Assembly: GCA_938002015.1 (NCBI GenBank)
Contig: CALLAU010000007.1
Coordinates: 1-64,000 of the forward strand
Direction of reading: 5' to 3'
DNA: 64,000 nucleotides
DNA from: an uncultured Bdellovibrionales bacterium
Lineage (GTDB): Bacteria > Bdellovibrionota > Bdellovibrionia > Bdellovibrionales > UBA1609
This document shows, piece after piece, positions 45,501-53,108 of the stretch. The notes under the pieces are model-generated. The model was given only the letters and a program-made list of their open reading frames with translations. It did not search any database and was not told where the DNA came from. A program made the position numbers and the translations under genes. The number at the start of each line of letters is the position of its first letter. Position 1 is the first letter of the stretch.

Positions 45501-45942
45501 ATTACTTCATCCTTACTGGGTTAAATATCCAAAAGTCTTTAGGGCTTTTTTTAAGCATGATGGCGCTCGTGTTATTTTCTTAAAAAGAATCGCTCCCTTT
45601 AATGTAAACCCTGCGTTCAAAAAAATTATTCTCGATAGTCTATTAAATTATGATAATGATGAGGAAATTGCGCAATACATTCTACCAAGGTCAGAATGGA
45701 GAAACCACCCAGAACTTGTCATGATCTTGGTGCATAATGGCTTAGTAGATGCTGAACTTAAAAGTTATGTTTTTTCTAAAGACTTCTGGTTAAACCACAG
45801 TGTTTTTAAGCTTTATTTAGGCGCAGATGCAGAAGTCAGTTTAGAAGCTTTGCGAGTAAAGGATCGAGAACAGCCTTTTGATAAGTGGTATAAAGACTAC
45901 GTGTCCTCTACCGCTCAAATGTGTTGGCAGGTCCTAAACTAG
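42568..45942 (+). CDS. Giant exported protein: nucleotidyltransferase-like and ART-like head with Trp-repeat tail (paralogue B)
   Basis: A 1124-residue exported protein, paralogue of the one at 16423-20094. Signal peptide MRKYIFIIVFVSLQLF... to TWAQ. The conserved head has VYLFGGTASAF (GGT at 62-64), YRGNQDLDIVVDG (Asp103, Asp105), SHETQSFEAYESITRS and AAYGDGFYTRLGMEGARG. After about residue 500 the tail has many ~35-residue helical units with Trp and Pro (e.g. VFSQEHWGKNKNLFEKLL, PYEPWSKYPKLILRILE), more diverged than the head. The C-terminus ends in 'QMCWQVLN', with Cys near the end as in paralogue A. GAGG precedes ATG 42568. Converges on pcrA. Function unknown. Confidence 0.75.
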   Translation: MRKYIFIIVFVSLQLFSNLKTWAQVEPSLLSKETLERVVRVPEFNFIIREADQLGLQVYLFGGTASAFGHYVRWDLEREAGDTKYQRERFDYDFTNIYRGNQDLDIVVDGPSVKAELLQQRLKERFPHFVGNRDAWEVRLLREQVGDKLPLLGDEDFQKQHSDTNSTGMIALNPLKGDKIVYRDLHDWESSNSNFLKDVAGARIKYLFSSAHEQTARFLEGKNPPVLSAVRYIAKLTQYEVSGTKEDMSLVKRIISEVNHAELSSYSNQKVIEFGLKALRNAPDIEYAWNVLEESGLRDLVIKLSSDQNAHSPAWWMNREPLRTRPLGNPSEGRTAQDLIGKKEIIVSHETQSFEAYESITRSAKGGANVFISRNGYDGEVAAYGDGFYTRLGMEGARGTGITIRFKLHPDAIEGVDFTLNGDYLVVTNKAALELIQENIHLTLYNFLTLLMSGQISDNDKGLLEKLRRKFARYQAEKEELSLIVKDFFVDGDTDRLSEEALNYWFASQGSVDFPETVDYVTKRYDCDTSLKCLLPNEHWHSYLKAELNVAELIQRDLGEMDQELVNIIIRDGFGKNLWPNHPELLAPFLRPIEYQFEKNGTHVLELVEHVLPYEPWSKYPKLILRILEDREDNPVFDNVIRKLAEFVFSQEHWGKNKNLFEKLLTIVAKNGYSNTTFKEVAEFVLSKPFSVKYHKTILRLIINPNLNKPALGYFIEHALHKIHWTKHPYLIDEILKHAGNRSDLIQHVFSKKHWWPHVKKHMKTLIEDPRLHASFAEYVFTKDFVDPSQYIDEMVEHSDNQPALIEFILSQRKFKNPEILHKLFRGSDNHSVIAEHIFSQDFWADQEELFIEFLETLDSYNTDVQIALIKNTFVKAFWRIPAVEEYIDKVISEQDSIVILELIKNILSDDTWPKQKQWIIELIKTERLMRDSYFDTFMTYVLNPDRWEEYYPDVVLKILQNDDFSEQGRLEAFAERILLHPYWVKYPKVFRAFFKHDGARVIFLKRIAPFNVNPAFKKIILDSLLNYDNDEEIAQYILPRSEWRNHPELVMILVHNGLVDAELKSYVFSKDFWLNHSVFKLYLGADAEVSLEALRVKDREQPFDKWYKDYVSSTAQMCWQVLN

Positions 45943-45983
45943 AAGAATAGTTAGAATGTAGGTATTTAAAAAAATTAGATCTG

Positions 45984-48251
45984 CTAAATGAGTTCTAATC
46001 GAGCATACTTTGCGACAAACTTTTTAACGGATTGATCACTAAAAACGATTTTTACTTTCATAAGTTCCCCACTGCCTTCAACTTCTAATATAGAACCAAA
46101 ACCAAAAACAGGGTGTTTTACTCTAGAGCCTTTTTGAAACATGGCTCCTTCATCAGCGTGAGAATCACTAAAGCTTTCGTAATCAGGAAAAGCGTCAGCT
46201 TCAAATTCTTGTTTTCTATATTTTTGAGAAGCGTAAGAATTGTTTCCTCCACTGTAACCGGAAGAAGCTCCAGATCTCCAACTACTTTTTGAAGGACTTG
46301 GAGCTAGGGAACTTTTTATAGCGTAGTCATCTGGGATTTCATCTATAAAACGGCTTACAGGGTAGTACTGATCTTGACCCCAAACTTTCCTTGTTCTTGC
46401 ATAAGTCATAGTAAGAGTTTTTTTAGCTCTAGTCATTCCAACATAAGTAAGTCGTCTTTCTTCTTCAATTTCTTCTGGGTCATCTTTATCATCTGAGCGG
46501 ACACACGGGAGCATTCCTTCTTCTAGGCCTACCATAAAAGTGTGTTCAAACTCTAAACCTTTAGAAACATGAAGAGTCATGAGTGTAACCATAGGAGTAT
46601 CAAAGTCAGCTTCATCAATTCCGGCAACTAAAGCTGTTTCCTCTAAAAACTGATCAAGAGTTGCTTCATTTGATCTTTCTTGTTCAAAATAAGTTAGAGC
46701 GTTATCAAGTTCCTCTAAGTTGTTAATTCTAGCATCTGCTTCAGAAGTATTTTCAGCTTTTAATTGAATCACGTAACCTGTTAAATCTAAGAGCTCTCTA
46801 TACACTTCAGTAATCGGTCGATCTTTTATTTCAATAAGTCTTTTAATTATTTTAAGGAACCCGAGTATTTTTGCTCTTGGACTTGGTTTTAAAAAAGCTT
46901 CAGCCTCAAGCTGCTCCATAGCTTCAAAAAGGCTGATATTAAGTTCTCTTGCTTTTTCAACAAGTCTATCAATTGTGGTTTTTCCGATTCCTCTTTTTGG
47001 AACATTGATTACTCTTAAGATGGAAATTTCATCTCTTGGATTAGCGGCAAGCTTAAAAAAAGCTAGAATGTCTTTGATTTCTTTTCTTTCATAAAACCTT
47101 AAGCCCCCTAAAATCCTATGAGCTATAGACTTCATTCGAAGTTGTTCTTCAAGTACACGAGATTGGGAGTTCATACGATAAAATATTGTAATGTCGTTTG
47201 CATCTTCTCCTTGGTTGATGAGGTTTTGAATTTGGCTAGCAACAAGCTTTGCTTCATCGTATTCTGTATTAGTTTCAATAATTTTAATTTTATCACCTTC
47301 TACATTTTCAGTAAAAAGTGTTTTAGGCTTTCTCTCAGAGTTATTCTTTATAAGCTCATTTGATGCATGAACAATGTTTTGAGTTGAGCGGTAGTTTTGC
47401 TCAAGTTTTATTAAGTAGGAGCTAAAGTCTCTTTCAAGGTTTGAAATATTTTTTACATTAGCTCCTCTCCAAGAATAAATAGACTGATCTTCATCACCAA
47501 CGCAGAAAAGATCACTTGAGTCTTCAGCTAAAAGCTTAATAAGTTTATATTGAAGTGAGTTAGTGTCTTGATACTCATCAACCAAAATGTGCTTAAACTG
47601 ATTTTTGTATTGAGCTAAGACATCAGGGTAACTTAAAAGAAGCTCATAAGTTTTAAAAAGAAGATCTGAAAAATCTAGGGCTTTAGAAGCGGCAAGTTTT
47701 TCTTCATACCTTTTATAAATTTCTGGAAAGTTTTGAATCCAAATATGGTTTTCTAAAAGATCTTGCTGGTTCGGGTACAGGCATTCACTTTTAGCCTTAC
47801 TAATTCCTTCTCTGATTGATTTTGGGCTTACTGATTTATCATTTATACCCATTTCTTTTAAAACAGCTTTAATAGCTTTAAGCTGATCATCGGAGTCATA
47901 AATCGTAAAAGAACCTGGGTAATCAAGTAGGTAAATGTGCTCTCTTAAAATCCTTGCTCCCATGGAGTGAAATGTTGAGACCCACATATCTGGTGGTGGG
48001 GGAAAGCCGAGGTTTCCTAAAAGGTCTACGATTCTTTCTTTCATCTCAAAAGCGGCTTTATTTGTAAATGTAACAGCGAGAAACTCATTTGGAGCAATTT
48101 TTCCTTGAGCTAAAAGATAAGAAATACGTCTAGTAAGAACACTGGTCTTACCAGAGCCAGCCCCGGCTAAAACAAGTAATGTGGGTTGTTCACTAACAAC
48201 AGCTTCAGCTTGAGCGGGGTTAAGCCCCTGTGTGATGAGATCTAAAGACAT
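45984..48251 (-). CDS. pcrA: UvrD/PcrA-type superfamily 1 DNA helicase
   Basis: A 755-residue SF1A helicase. Motif I AGAGSGKTSVL (29-39), motif II LVDEYQDTN, motif III VGDEDQSIYSWRGA, motif IV LEQNYRST and motif VI 'EERRLTYVGMTRAKKTL' are all present. The C-terminal Tudor-like domain (GSRVKHPVFGFGSILEVEGS) is typical of PcrA. It unwinds DNA in repair and replication-transcription conflicts. No signal or unusual insertion. It converges on the giant paralogue. Confidence 0.95.
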   Translation of the reverse strand: MSLDLITQGLNPAQAEAVVSEQPTLLVLAGAGSGKTSVLTRRISYLLAQGKIAPNEFLAVTFTNKAAFEMKERIVDLLGNLGFPPPPDMWVSTFHSMGARILREHIYLLDYPGSFTIYDSDDQLKAIKAVLKEMGINDKSVSPKSIREGISKAKSECLYPNQQDLLENHIWIQNFPEIYKRYEEKLAASKALDFSDLLFKTYELLLSYPDVLAQYKNQFKHILVDEYQDTNSLQYKLIKLLAEDSSDLFCVGDEDQSIYSWRGANVKNISNLERDFSSYLIKLEQNYRSTQNIVHASNELIKNNSERKPKTLFTENVEGDKIKIIETNTEYDEAKLVASQIQNLINQGEDANDITIFYRMNSQSRVLEEQLRMKSIAHRILGGLRFYERKEIKDILAFFKLAANPRDEISILRVINVPKRGIGKTTIDRLVEKARELNISLFEAMEQLEAEAFLKPSPRAKILGFLKIIKRLIEIKDRPITEVYRELLDLTGYVIQLKAENTSEADARINNLEELDNALTYFEQERSNEATLDQFLEETALVAGIDEADFDTPMVTLMTLHVSKGLEFEHTFMVGLEEGMLPCVRSDDKDDPEEIEEERRLTYVGMTRAKKTLTMTYARTRKVWGQDQYYPVSRFIDEIPDDYAIKSSLAPSPSKSSWRSGASSGYSGGNNSYASQKYRKQEFEADAFPDYESFSDSHADEGAMFQKGSRVKHPVFGFGSILEVEGSGELMKVKIVFSDQSVKKFVAKYARLELI

Positions 48252-48356
48252 AACTCGATATAGCAGCTTAAAGGGCTTGCTTAAAGCAATGACCCTTTGT
48301 TTCTGATTATTATAAAGTCAGAGGAGCTTCTTTTTTCTTAATTTCTTTTTAAAAGC

Positions 48357-48908
48357 TTAGTTGATTTTAGAAATGATGGAGCCACGAGCTACTTTATCAG
48401 TAACGAGCTGCCTTTGTTTCTTGTTTGCTTCTCCAATAGAGGAGAATGAGCCAATTCCAACCCTGTGCCATCTTTTGCCTTTAACTGTAGCTGAAAACAC
48501 AAGTGCATCATGGCCTTGCTCTTTTAGCTTTCTAGCCATTTCATTTGCTAAAGAACTATCTGGAAAAGATGCGACTTGAACTGTATATTTACTGCTTGAT
48601 TTTGAAGCTCTTGAGCGACTTGGCTTAGGCCTTGATCTTTTTGTGATCTTTTTAGGCATTTTTTTGTAAGTCTTCTTCGTAACTTTTTTGACTTTCTTTG
48701 GAGCTGGTTCTTCGTAATAGTCTTCTTCAGCATCAGGACTTTCGTCTTCATATGCTTCAGCTTGAGCAGACTCTTTTAACTTTTTTTGTATGGAGTTAGC
48801 TAGATTGATCTTTTGATGGTCTATTTGCTTTTTAAAGTGGCTGCCTACAATAGTGCCTGCAGAAAAAACAAAAACAAATAAGAAAGCAAGACTGATTTTT
48901 TTTAACAA
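48357..48908 (-). CDS. SPOR-domain protein
   Basis: A 183-residue bitopic protein: N-terminal membrane anchor (FLFVFVFSAGTIVGS), an acidic-then-basic linker with many Lys (KKVKKVTKKTYKKMPKKITK), and a C-terminal SPOR domain from about residue 107 (KYTVQVASFPDSSLANEMAR, GKRWHRVGIGSFSSIGEANK). SPOR domains bind denuded septal glycan, so it probably localises to the division site. The promoter lies in the 48909-49124 divergent gap. Confidence 0.85.
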   Translation of the reverse strand: MLKKISLAFLFVFVFSAGTIVGSHFKKQIDHQKINLANSIQKKLKESAQAEAYEDESPDAEEDYYEEPAPKKVKKVTKKTYKKMPKKITKRSRPKPSRSRASKSSSKYTVQVASFPDSSLANEMARKLKEQGHDALVFSATVKGKRWHRVGIGSFSSIGEANKKQRQLVTDKVARGSIISKIN

Positions 48909-49124
48909 TTTGAAACCTCTCTCCCAAATTTTAGTCTAGTGGGGGAGCGGTCATCTGGTCAATACACTAGAGAAAGTTTAGTCCTGTCAGAAGTATTGTG
49001 GAGTTTCATAATGAAACGTTGTTTCTTTGACTGGCCTTTTATACCTCTTTGTAAAAAAAGCTTTAAACTTAACCACTAAAGTCCCGTGATACCAAACTGG
49101 CACCAGGCTTGCTCTATAGTGGGT

Positions 49125-49511
49125 GTGAAGTCGGTAAGTATCATTCTTTTAGTTTTAACAGTGTCAGCTTTGTTTTCAGGGTGTTCTAAATCTGACACTG
49201 GTAGTTTAGCAAGTTCTGCATCTTTAAAGGCTGAAGAGTTTGTTTTAAAAGATGTGGTTATCTCTGTGGGAAAATCTGAAAAGCTTGTAAGTTTTAACTT
49301 AAGTCTTTTAGGTAATGAAGGCTTTTCAAAAGCAATGTCTGAGCAGACTGATTTGTTAAAAAATATCTTACTCAGCCAATTAAGCGATTTAGAGATTAAA
49401 GATTTTAATAAAAAGAAAATGATTAATAAAAAGCTAAAGCCTTCTTTAAATAAGTTTTTTGATGGTGTTGAAATTTCTCACGTCAAACTTGTTAACCTAA
49501 AGGAGCTTTAA
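49125..49511 (+). CDS. FliL-like flagellar lipoprotein
   Basis: About 128 residues with a lipoprotein-like N-terminus (Cys in LFSGCSKS) and a C-terminal half with the FliL pattern: 'DLLKNILLSQLSDLEIKDF' then KKKMINKKLKPSLNKFFDG and 'VEISHVKLVNLKEL'. FliL is a basal-body protein supporting the stators. The frame opens at GTG 49086, but the GTG at 49125 gives the best signal peptide; start uncertain. It heads a cluster with FliO-like, FlhF-like and fliA genes, which supports a flagellar role. Family call is moderate. Confidence 0.6.
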   Translation: MKSVSIILLVLTVSALFSGCSKSDTGSLASSASLKAEEFVLKDVVISVGKSEKLVSFNLSLLGNEGFSKAMSEQTDLLKNILLSQLSDLEIKDFNKKKMINKKLKPSLNKFFDGVEISHVKLVNLKEL

Positions 49512-49524
49512 GGGAGCTATGCAG

Positions 49525-49824
49525 ATGTATTATATGTTTATATTTTTGCCACTTCTTTTCCTTGCTGCTTCAGCAGCACTTGTTGTTTATTTCTATAATT
49601 CATCAAGCTTAAGGATTAAAAAAGTGGTTTCAGAAAGTGTAGATGGAAAAAAACTCTTTGTTTTAAGACTTAATTCATCAGATTTTTTATTTGAAGAAAG
49701 TAATGGGGAAATTAGTTTTTTAAGCCCAATTAAAGACAACAAATCAACATCTTATGTAGTAAATAAAAAGTTAGAAGATAGAGCGCTTAAGTTATTAGAG
49801 CTAGAGCATATGGGGCAGTCATGA
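49525..49824 (+). CDS. Small membrane protein, possibly FliO-like
   Basis: About 99 residues: an N-terminal membrane span (MFIFLPLLFLAASAALVVYF) and a cytoplasmic beta-rich tail ('KKLFVLRLNSSDFLFEESNG'). This layout matches FliO, a chaperone of the flagellar export gate, but sequence similarity is too low to be certain. AGGGAG eight bases before the ATG at 49525 supports that start over the ATG at 49519. Overlaps the next gene by four bases (ATGA). Confidence 0.5.
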   Translation: MYYMFIFLPLLFLAASAALVVYFYNSSSLRIKKVVSESVDGKKLFVLRLNSSDFLFEESNGEISFLSPIKDNKSTSYVVNKKLEDRALKLLELEHMGQS

Positions 49825-50996
49825 TGAGCGGCACTGAAAAAGATGTGATCATTAAAGCTGATAGCTTAGCTGAAGCATATGCCATGGCTTTTGAAGAAGT
49901 AGGGCCTGAGTTTGATGTTCTTGAAATCAAAAAAGTATCAAGTGGTGCTTTTGGTGCTACTAGCATTCAAATTCGAGTTGCTTCAGTTCAGAAAAAAACT
50001 AAGACCTCTGAAGAAGTAGAAGAGGTTCAGTTAAAGAAAGTTGATGTAGATAAGCATGAAGCTTTACTTGTTAAAAAAGATGAGAAAATTAGTAAAGAGA
50101 AATTAAAACTTGTAAAAAATAATGAAAATAATAAAAAGCAACCGGCTCTTAAAATTAAACAAGACGGAGCTTTAACAAATCAAAAATTGACTTTAAAGTC
50201 TCCAAGTGCGCCTTCTCCAGTTGCTATTCAAGGGAAAAACTGCTGGGTTGATATTGTAAAAGGACTAAGAGATGAGGGCTTTAAAGAAGAGCTTATCGTA
50301 AAGCTTTTATCTGAAGTTAGAACTACAGGAAAGCACTTAAAAACAAGCCCGTTTGGCTTAATAGAAGATAGACTTGTTTATCATTGTGTGAATGAGTCTA
50401 GGGAAGAAAAGGCTATTAATATATTATTTTCTAAAGCGACAGTTTCAGCGGGATCTGGAATCTCAGCTTACCTTTTTTCTAAATACGCTAAGCAAGGTTT
50501 ATCATCAAATAAAGTAGTCTTAACTAATTCTGTTCTAGATCTAAAGAAAGTTTTAGGGGCGGATTTCTTAAAGATATTAAAAGTTGAACTTGTTGAAGTT
50601 AGAGAAGCTCAAGACTGGCTTGGTTCTAGTTCAGTTATTTTATCTCAAGAAGAAGTTTGTTGTGTGTTTTTTCAAAAAAGTAACTACGAGTTAGAGCTGC
50701 CGGATGTTCCAGATGCTATGGGTGCTGTGAGTTATACGAAGCTTGTAAACTGGAGTGAAGATATCCATGAAGTTGAAGTAGAGTTTTTAAAAGACTGTAG
50801 GGCTCAACTTTTTGTAACTGGCCTAGAGGGAAACACTTTAGGATCATTGTTAAAGCCTTCTTTAAACTTTGAAATTCCAACAGGGTTTATCTTAAGAGGC
50901 AAGGATTTTTTATCGGGTTTAATTCATTCAAGAGATTTAGTTGCTGAAGTTATTGAAAGTGTAAGTGGCGTTCAAAACTCAAGAAAGGTTGGGTAG
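49821..50996 (+). CDS. FlhF-like protein with degenerate GTPase domain
   Basis: A 391-residue protein. The N-terminal part has the FlhF B-domain pattern (IIKADSLAEAYAMAFEEVGP), followed by a Lys-rich linker (60-140). The C-terminal half aligns by eye with the SRP-type GTPase fold: LRDEGFKEELIVKLLSEV, 'FSKATVSAGSGISAYLFSKY' at the P-loop position (203-222) without G-x4-G-K-S/T, FVTGLEGNTLG at the TKLDE position (331-341), and GFILRGKDFLSGL. It appears unable to bind GTP in the usual manner. FlhF places polar flagella. The start overlaps the upstream gene (ATGA); ATG 49824 is also possible. Confidence 0.62.
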   Translation: MMSGTEKDVIIKADSLAEAYAMAFEEVGPEFDVLEIKKVSSGAFGATSIQIRVASVQKKTKTSEEVEEVQLKKVDVDKHEALLVKKDEKISKEKLKLVKNNENNKKQPALKIKQDGALTNQKLTLKSPSAPSPVAIQGKNCWVDIVKGLRDEGFKEELIVKLLSEVRTTGKHLKTSPFGLIEDRLVYHCVNESREEKAINILFSKATVSAGSGISAYLFSKYAKQGLSSNKVVLTNSVLDLKKVLGADFLKILKVELVEVREAQDWLGSSSVILSQEEVCCVFFQKSNYELELPDVPDAMGAVSYTKLVNWSEDIHEVEVEFLKDCRAQLFVTGLEGNTLGSLLKPSLNFEIPTGFILRGKDFLSGLIHSRDLVAEVIESVSGVQNSRKVG

Positions 50997-51194
50997 GATA
51001 GAATGTCGCAACAATTGGTAAACTTATTTACAGAAAAAAGGGAAATAAAATTAATTATCAATTCCTTAATAAAAATAAGTACTTATCACTGCAAATTATT
51101 CTTTTTTAATGCTCAAACTAGAAAAGAATGCTCTTTAAATTTTTTAATATTGGCTTAATTTGATATTATTTTTATAGGTCGGGGAGGACTTTAG

Positions 51195-51980
51195 ATGTCA
51201 GAAATTTCATTAATCAAAAGGTTAAAACTTGAAAACGGTGGTAAACTTACTGCTCAGCAAAAAGATTTAGTGATTGCAGAGTACGCTCCACTTATTAAGT
51301 TTATAGCTCAAAAAATTGCGATGCGCCTACCTTCAAATATAGAATTAGATGATCTTATTTCAAGTGGTGTGATTGGGTTAATGGATGCGATTGATAAGTA
51401 TGATGAAACTCGTGATAATAAGTTTAAAACTTATGCTGAGTTTAGAATTAGAGGTTCAATTTTAGATGAATTAAGAGCACAGGACTGGGTTCCAAGGTCT
51501 GTAAGAGATAAAGCAAAGTTATTAGATAGAGCTACAACTAAGCTTGAAGCTCAACTTGGAAGAACTCCTGAGGATGAAGAAGTAGCTGATCATATGGGTG
51601 TGTCTATGGATGAGTTTTATTCACTTGTAAACCAAGTTAAGCCTGTAAGTGTTTTATCTATTGATGAGCAAGCCACATACAGCACAGTTGATAAGAGGTC
51701 TTTATTAAGTATTGTTGATGGCTATAAAGGTCAAAACCCTTTCTTCCAAGTTAGTTCTAAAAAAGTTAAGAAAATGATTGCAAAGTCTATAGAGTCTCTT
51801 CCTGAAAGACAAAGACTAGTGCTCTCTCTTTATTACTATGAAGACTTAAACCTTAAAGAAATTGGTAAAGTCTTAAGAGTAACAGAGAGCAGGGTTTCGC
51901 AACTCCATGCTCAAGCTGTAACAAAGTTAAAATTAAAGCTTTCTCAAGTTTGCGAAGAAGAAGAATTACTGGCATCATAG
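51195..51980 (+). CDS. fliA: RNA polymerase sigma-28 factor FliA
   Basis: A 261-residue sigma-70-family factor of the FliA type. Region 2 reads 'APLIKFIAQKIAMRLPSNIE' then DDLISSGVIGLMDAIDKYD, followed by KFKTYAEFRIRGSILDELRAQDWVPRSVR, which is diagnostic for FliA; region 4 has LPERQRLVLSLYYYEDLNLKEIG and ESRVSQLHAQA. It directs transcription of late flagellar genes. GGGGAGG about eight bases upstream fixes the ATG. It lies 198 bases after the FlhF-like gene; no FlhG gene is present between them. Confidence 0.95.
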   Translation: MSEISLIKRLKLENGGKLTAQQKDLVIAEYAPLIKFIAQKIAMRLPSNIELDDLISSGVIGLMDAIDKYDETRDNKFKTYAEFRIRGSILDELRAQDWVPRSVRDKAKLLDRATTKLEAQLGRTPEDEEVADHMGVSMDEFYSLVNQVKPVSVLSIDEQATYSTVDKRSLLSIVDGYKGQNPFFQVSSKKVKKMIAKSIESLPERQRLVLSLYYYEDLNLKEIGKVLRVTESRVSQLHAQAVTKLKLKLSQVCEEEELLAS

Positions 51981-51997
51981 ATTCTATATAAAGGCAT

Positions 51998-52026
51998 AGC
52001 TTAGGTAATGTTACTTAAGCTTTTAT
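51998..52026 (+). terminator. Rho-independent terminator after fliA
   Basis: Arms AGCTTAGGTAA and TTACTTAAGCT (one G-U in RNA) with a minimal loop, followed by TTTATA. It lies 17 bases past the fliA stop codon and just before the 52040 gene. Confidence 0.6.
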
Positions 52027-52039
52027 ATAGGGGTTTATA

Positions 52040-52273
52040 ATGAAATCAGTTTTAATAAGTTTTTTTGTAGTTATGGCATTTGGAATGACTGGGTGTATGC
52101 ACGCTAAAAAGTCTTGTGCTGGAGATTCATGTAGAGTTAAGAAAGAGGCTTGTAAAACCAAAAAAGAAAAATGTGATAAAGATTCTTGCAAGGTTAAAAA
52201 GTCAGATTGTACTAAAGATAGCTGCAAGACAAAGAAAAAAGACTGCGCAGATTCTTGTAAAGTTAAGAAATAA
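52040..52273 (+). CDS. Cys/Lys-repeat small lipoprotein
   Basis: A 77-residue protein with a lipoprotein signal (MKSVLISFFVVMAFGMTGC) and a mature part built almost entirely of Cys, Lys, Asp and Ser in a repeated pattern: SC-x-x-KK-x-x-C units such as 'DSCKVKKSDC' and 'DSCKTKKKDC'. About ten cysteines in 58 mature residues suggest metal binding or disulfide cross-linking, but that is inference. No family recognised. GGGG lies eight bases before the ATG. It follows the fliA terminator, so it is probably independently transcribed. Confidence 0.75.
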   Translation: MKSVLISFFVVMAFGMTGCMHAKKSCAGDSCRVKKEACKTKKEKCDKDSCKVKKSDCTKDSCKTKKKDCADSCKVKK

Positions 52274-52309
52274 AAATTATTACTTTCTCTCTAGCACAAT
52301 CTAATTTTT

Positions 52310-52951
52310 TTAGTATTTATAGTGAAGTTTAACACCTGAGAAAAAACTACTTCCACTTATGGGCTCTAAAAAAGCCATCCCTGTTAATGAAAGGGTTGCT
52401 CCAAATTTTTTGTTGAACCAATATGTATTTGAAATATTTAGTGAAGTATAAAAATAAGTATCATTTACTGCAGATATTGAGGAGTTTAGAATTTCTTCAA
52501 TGTAGTCAGTTGCATCATCTTTTTCATCTACACCACTAATATCCCATTTAAATGTGTTAAGCCTGATATTTAAGGACAGCTCATAAGATGGAGAAATTTT
52601 AAAACTTTTAATTGGGCCTAGATATAAATATGATGTTGAAGACCCTATACCTGCACCAAAAGATAATGCAAAAGGGTTTTTGTTATCAATTGATGTTAAT
52701 AAGTACTTACCTGTTAGCCCTAAGAGTGCTCCAGTTGGTTGAAGCTCCATTAATCCGCCAAGATCAAGTTTTTGGTTGACCCCTCTTTTGTATGCCACTG
52801 AAGTGTGAAACGGAGCTCCGATGTTGTAAGACCATTCATTATTATTAGTTCCAAGCGTTGAGGCAGTGTGCTCTTCAGTTAGAGGGGCTATTGTGCAACC
52901 TGAAGTGAATAATAAAGTTAATAATAGTGCTTTAAATTTAGAAAAATTCAT
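52310..52951 (-). CDS. Outer-membrane lipoprotein, beta-rich
   Basis: A 213-residue protein with lipobox FTSGC (MNFSKFKALLLTLLFTSGC) and a mature part made of alternating hydrophobic strands (GLMELQPTGALLGLTGKYLL, FSGVKLHYKY at the end), ending in an aromatic residue as outer-membrane barrels do. It may be a small beta-barrel or an associated lipoprotein. No family recognised. It converges on the 52040 gene. Confidence 0.75.
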   Translation of the reverse strand: MNFSKFKALLLTLLFTSGCTIAPLTEEHTASTLGTNNNEWSYNIGAPFHTSVAYKRGVNQKLDLGGLMELQPTGALLGLTGKYLLTSIDNKNPFALSFGAGIGSSTSYLYLGPIKSFKISPSYELSLNIRLNTFKWDISGVDEKDDATDYIEEILNSSISAVNDTYFYTSLNISNTYWFNKKFGATLSLTGMAFLEPISGSSFFSGVKLHYKY

Positions 52952-53108
52952 TCAAACAACCTTTTTTTAAGTAGAGTAGTTAAATACACAGTAGATTATA
53001 AAAATAGTGACAAATTTTGACTAAAAATAAGGTTCTACGTATTCCTAGTTGTTACTTATCGCTTTCACCACAGTGGTTATTAGCAGTTTGCAATGGGTGT
53101 GCCGTATA

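Noticed and set aside
52116-52304. Overlapping plus-strand frame of 62 codons in the Cys/Lys lipoprotein gene
   Set aside because: It is a shifted frame of the repeat gene, without signal peptide or ribosome-binding site.
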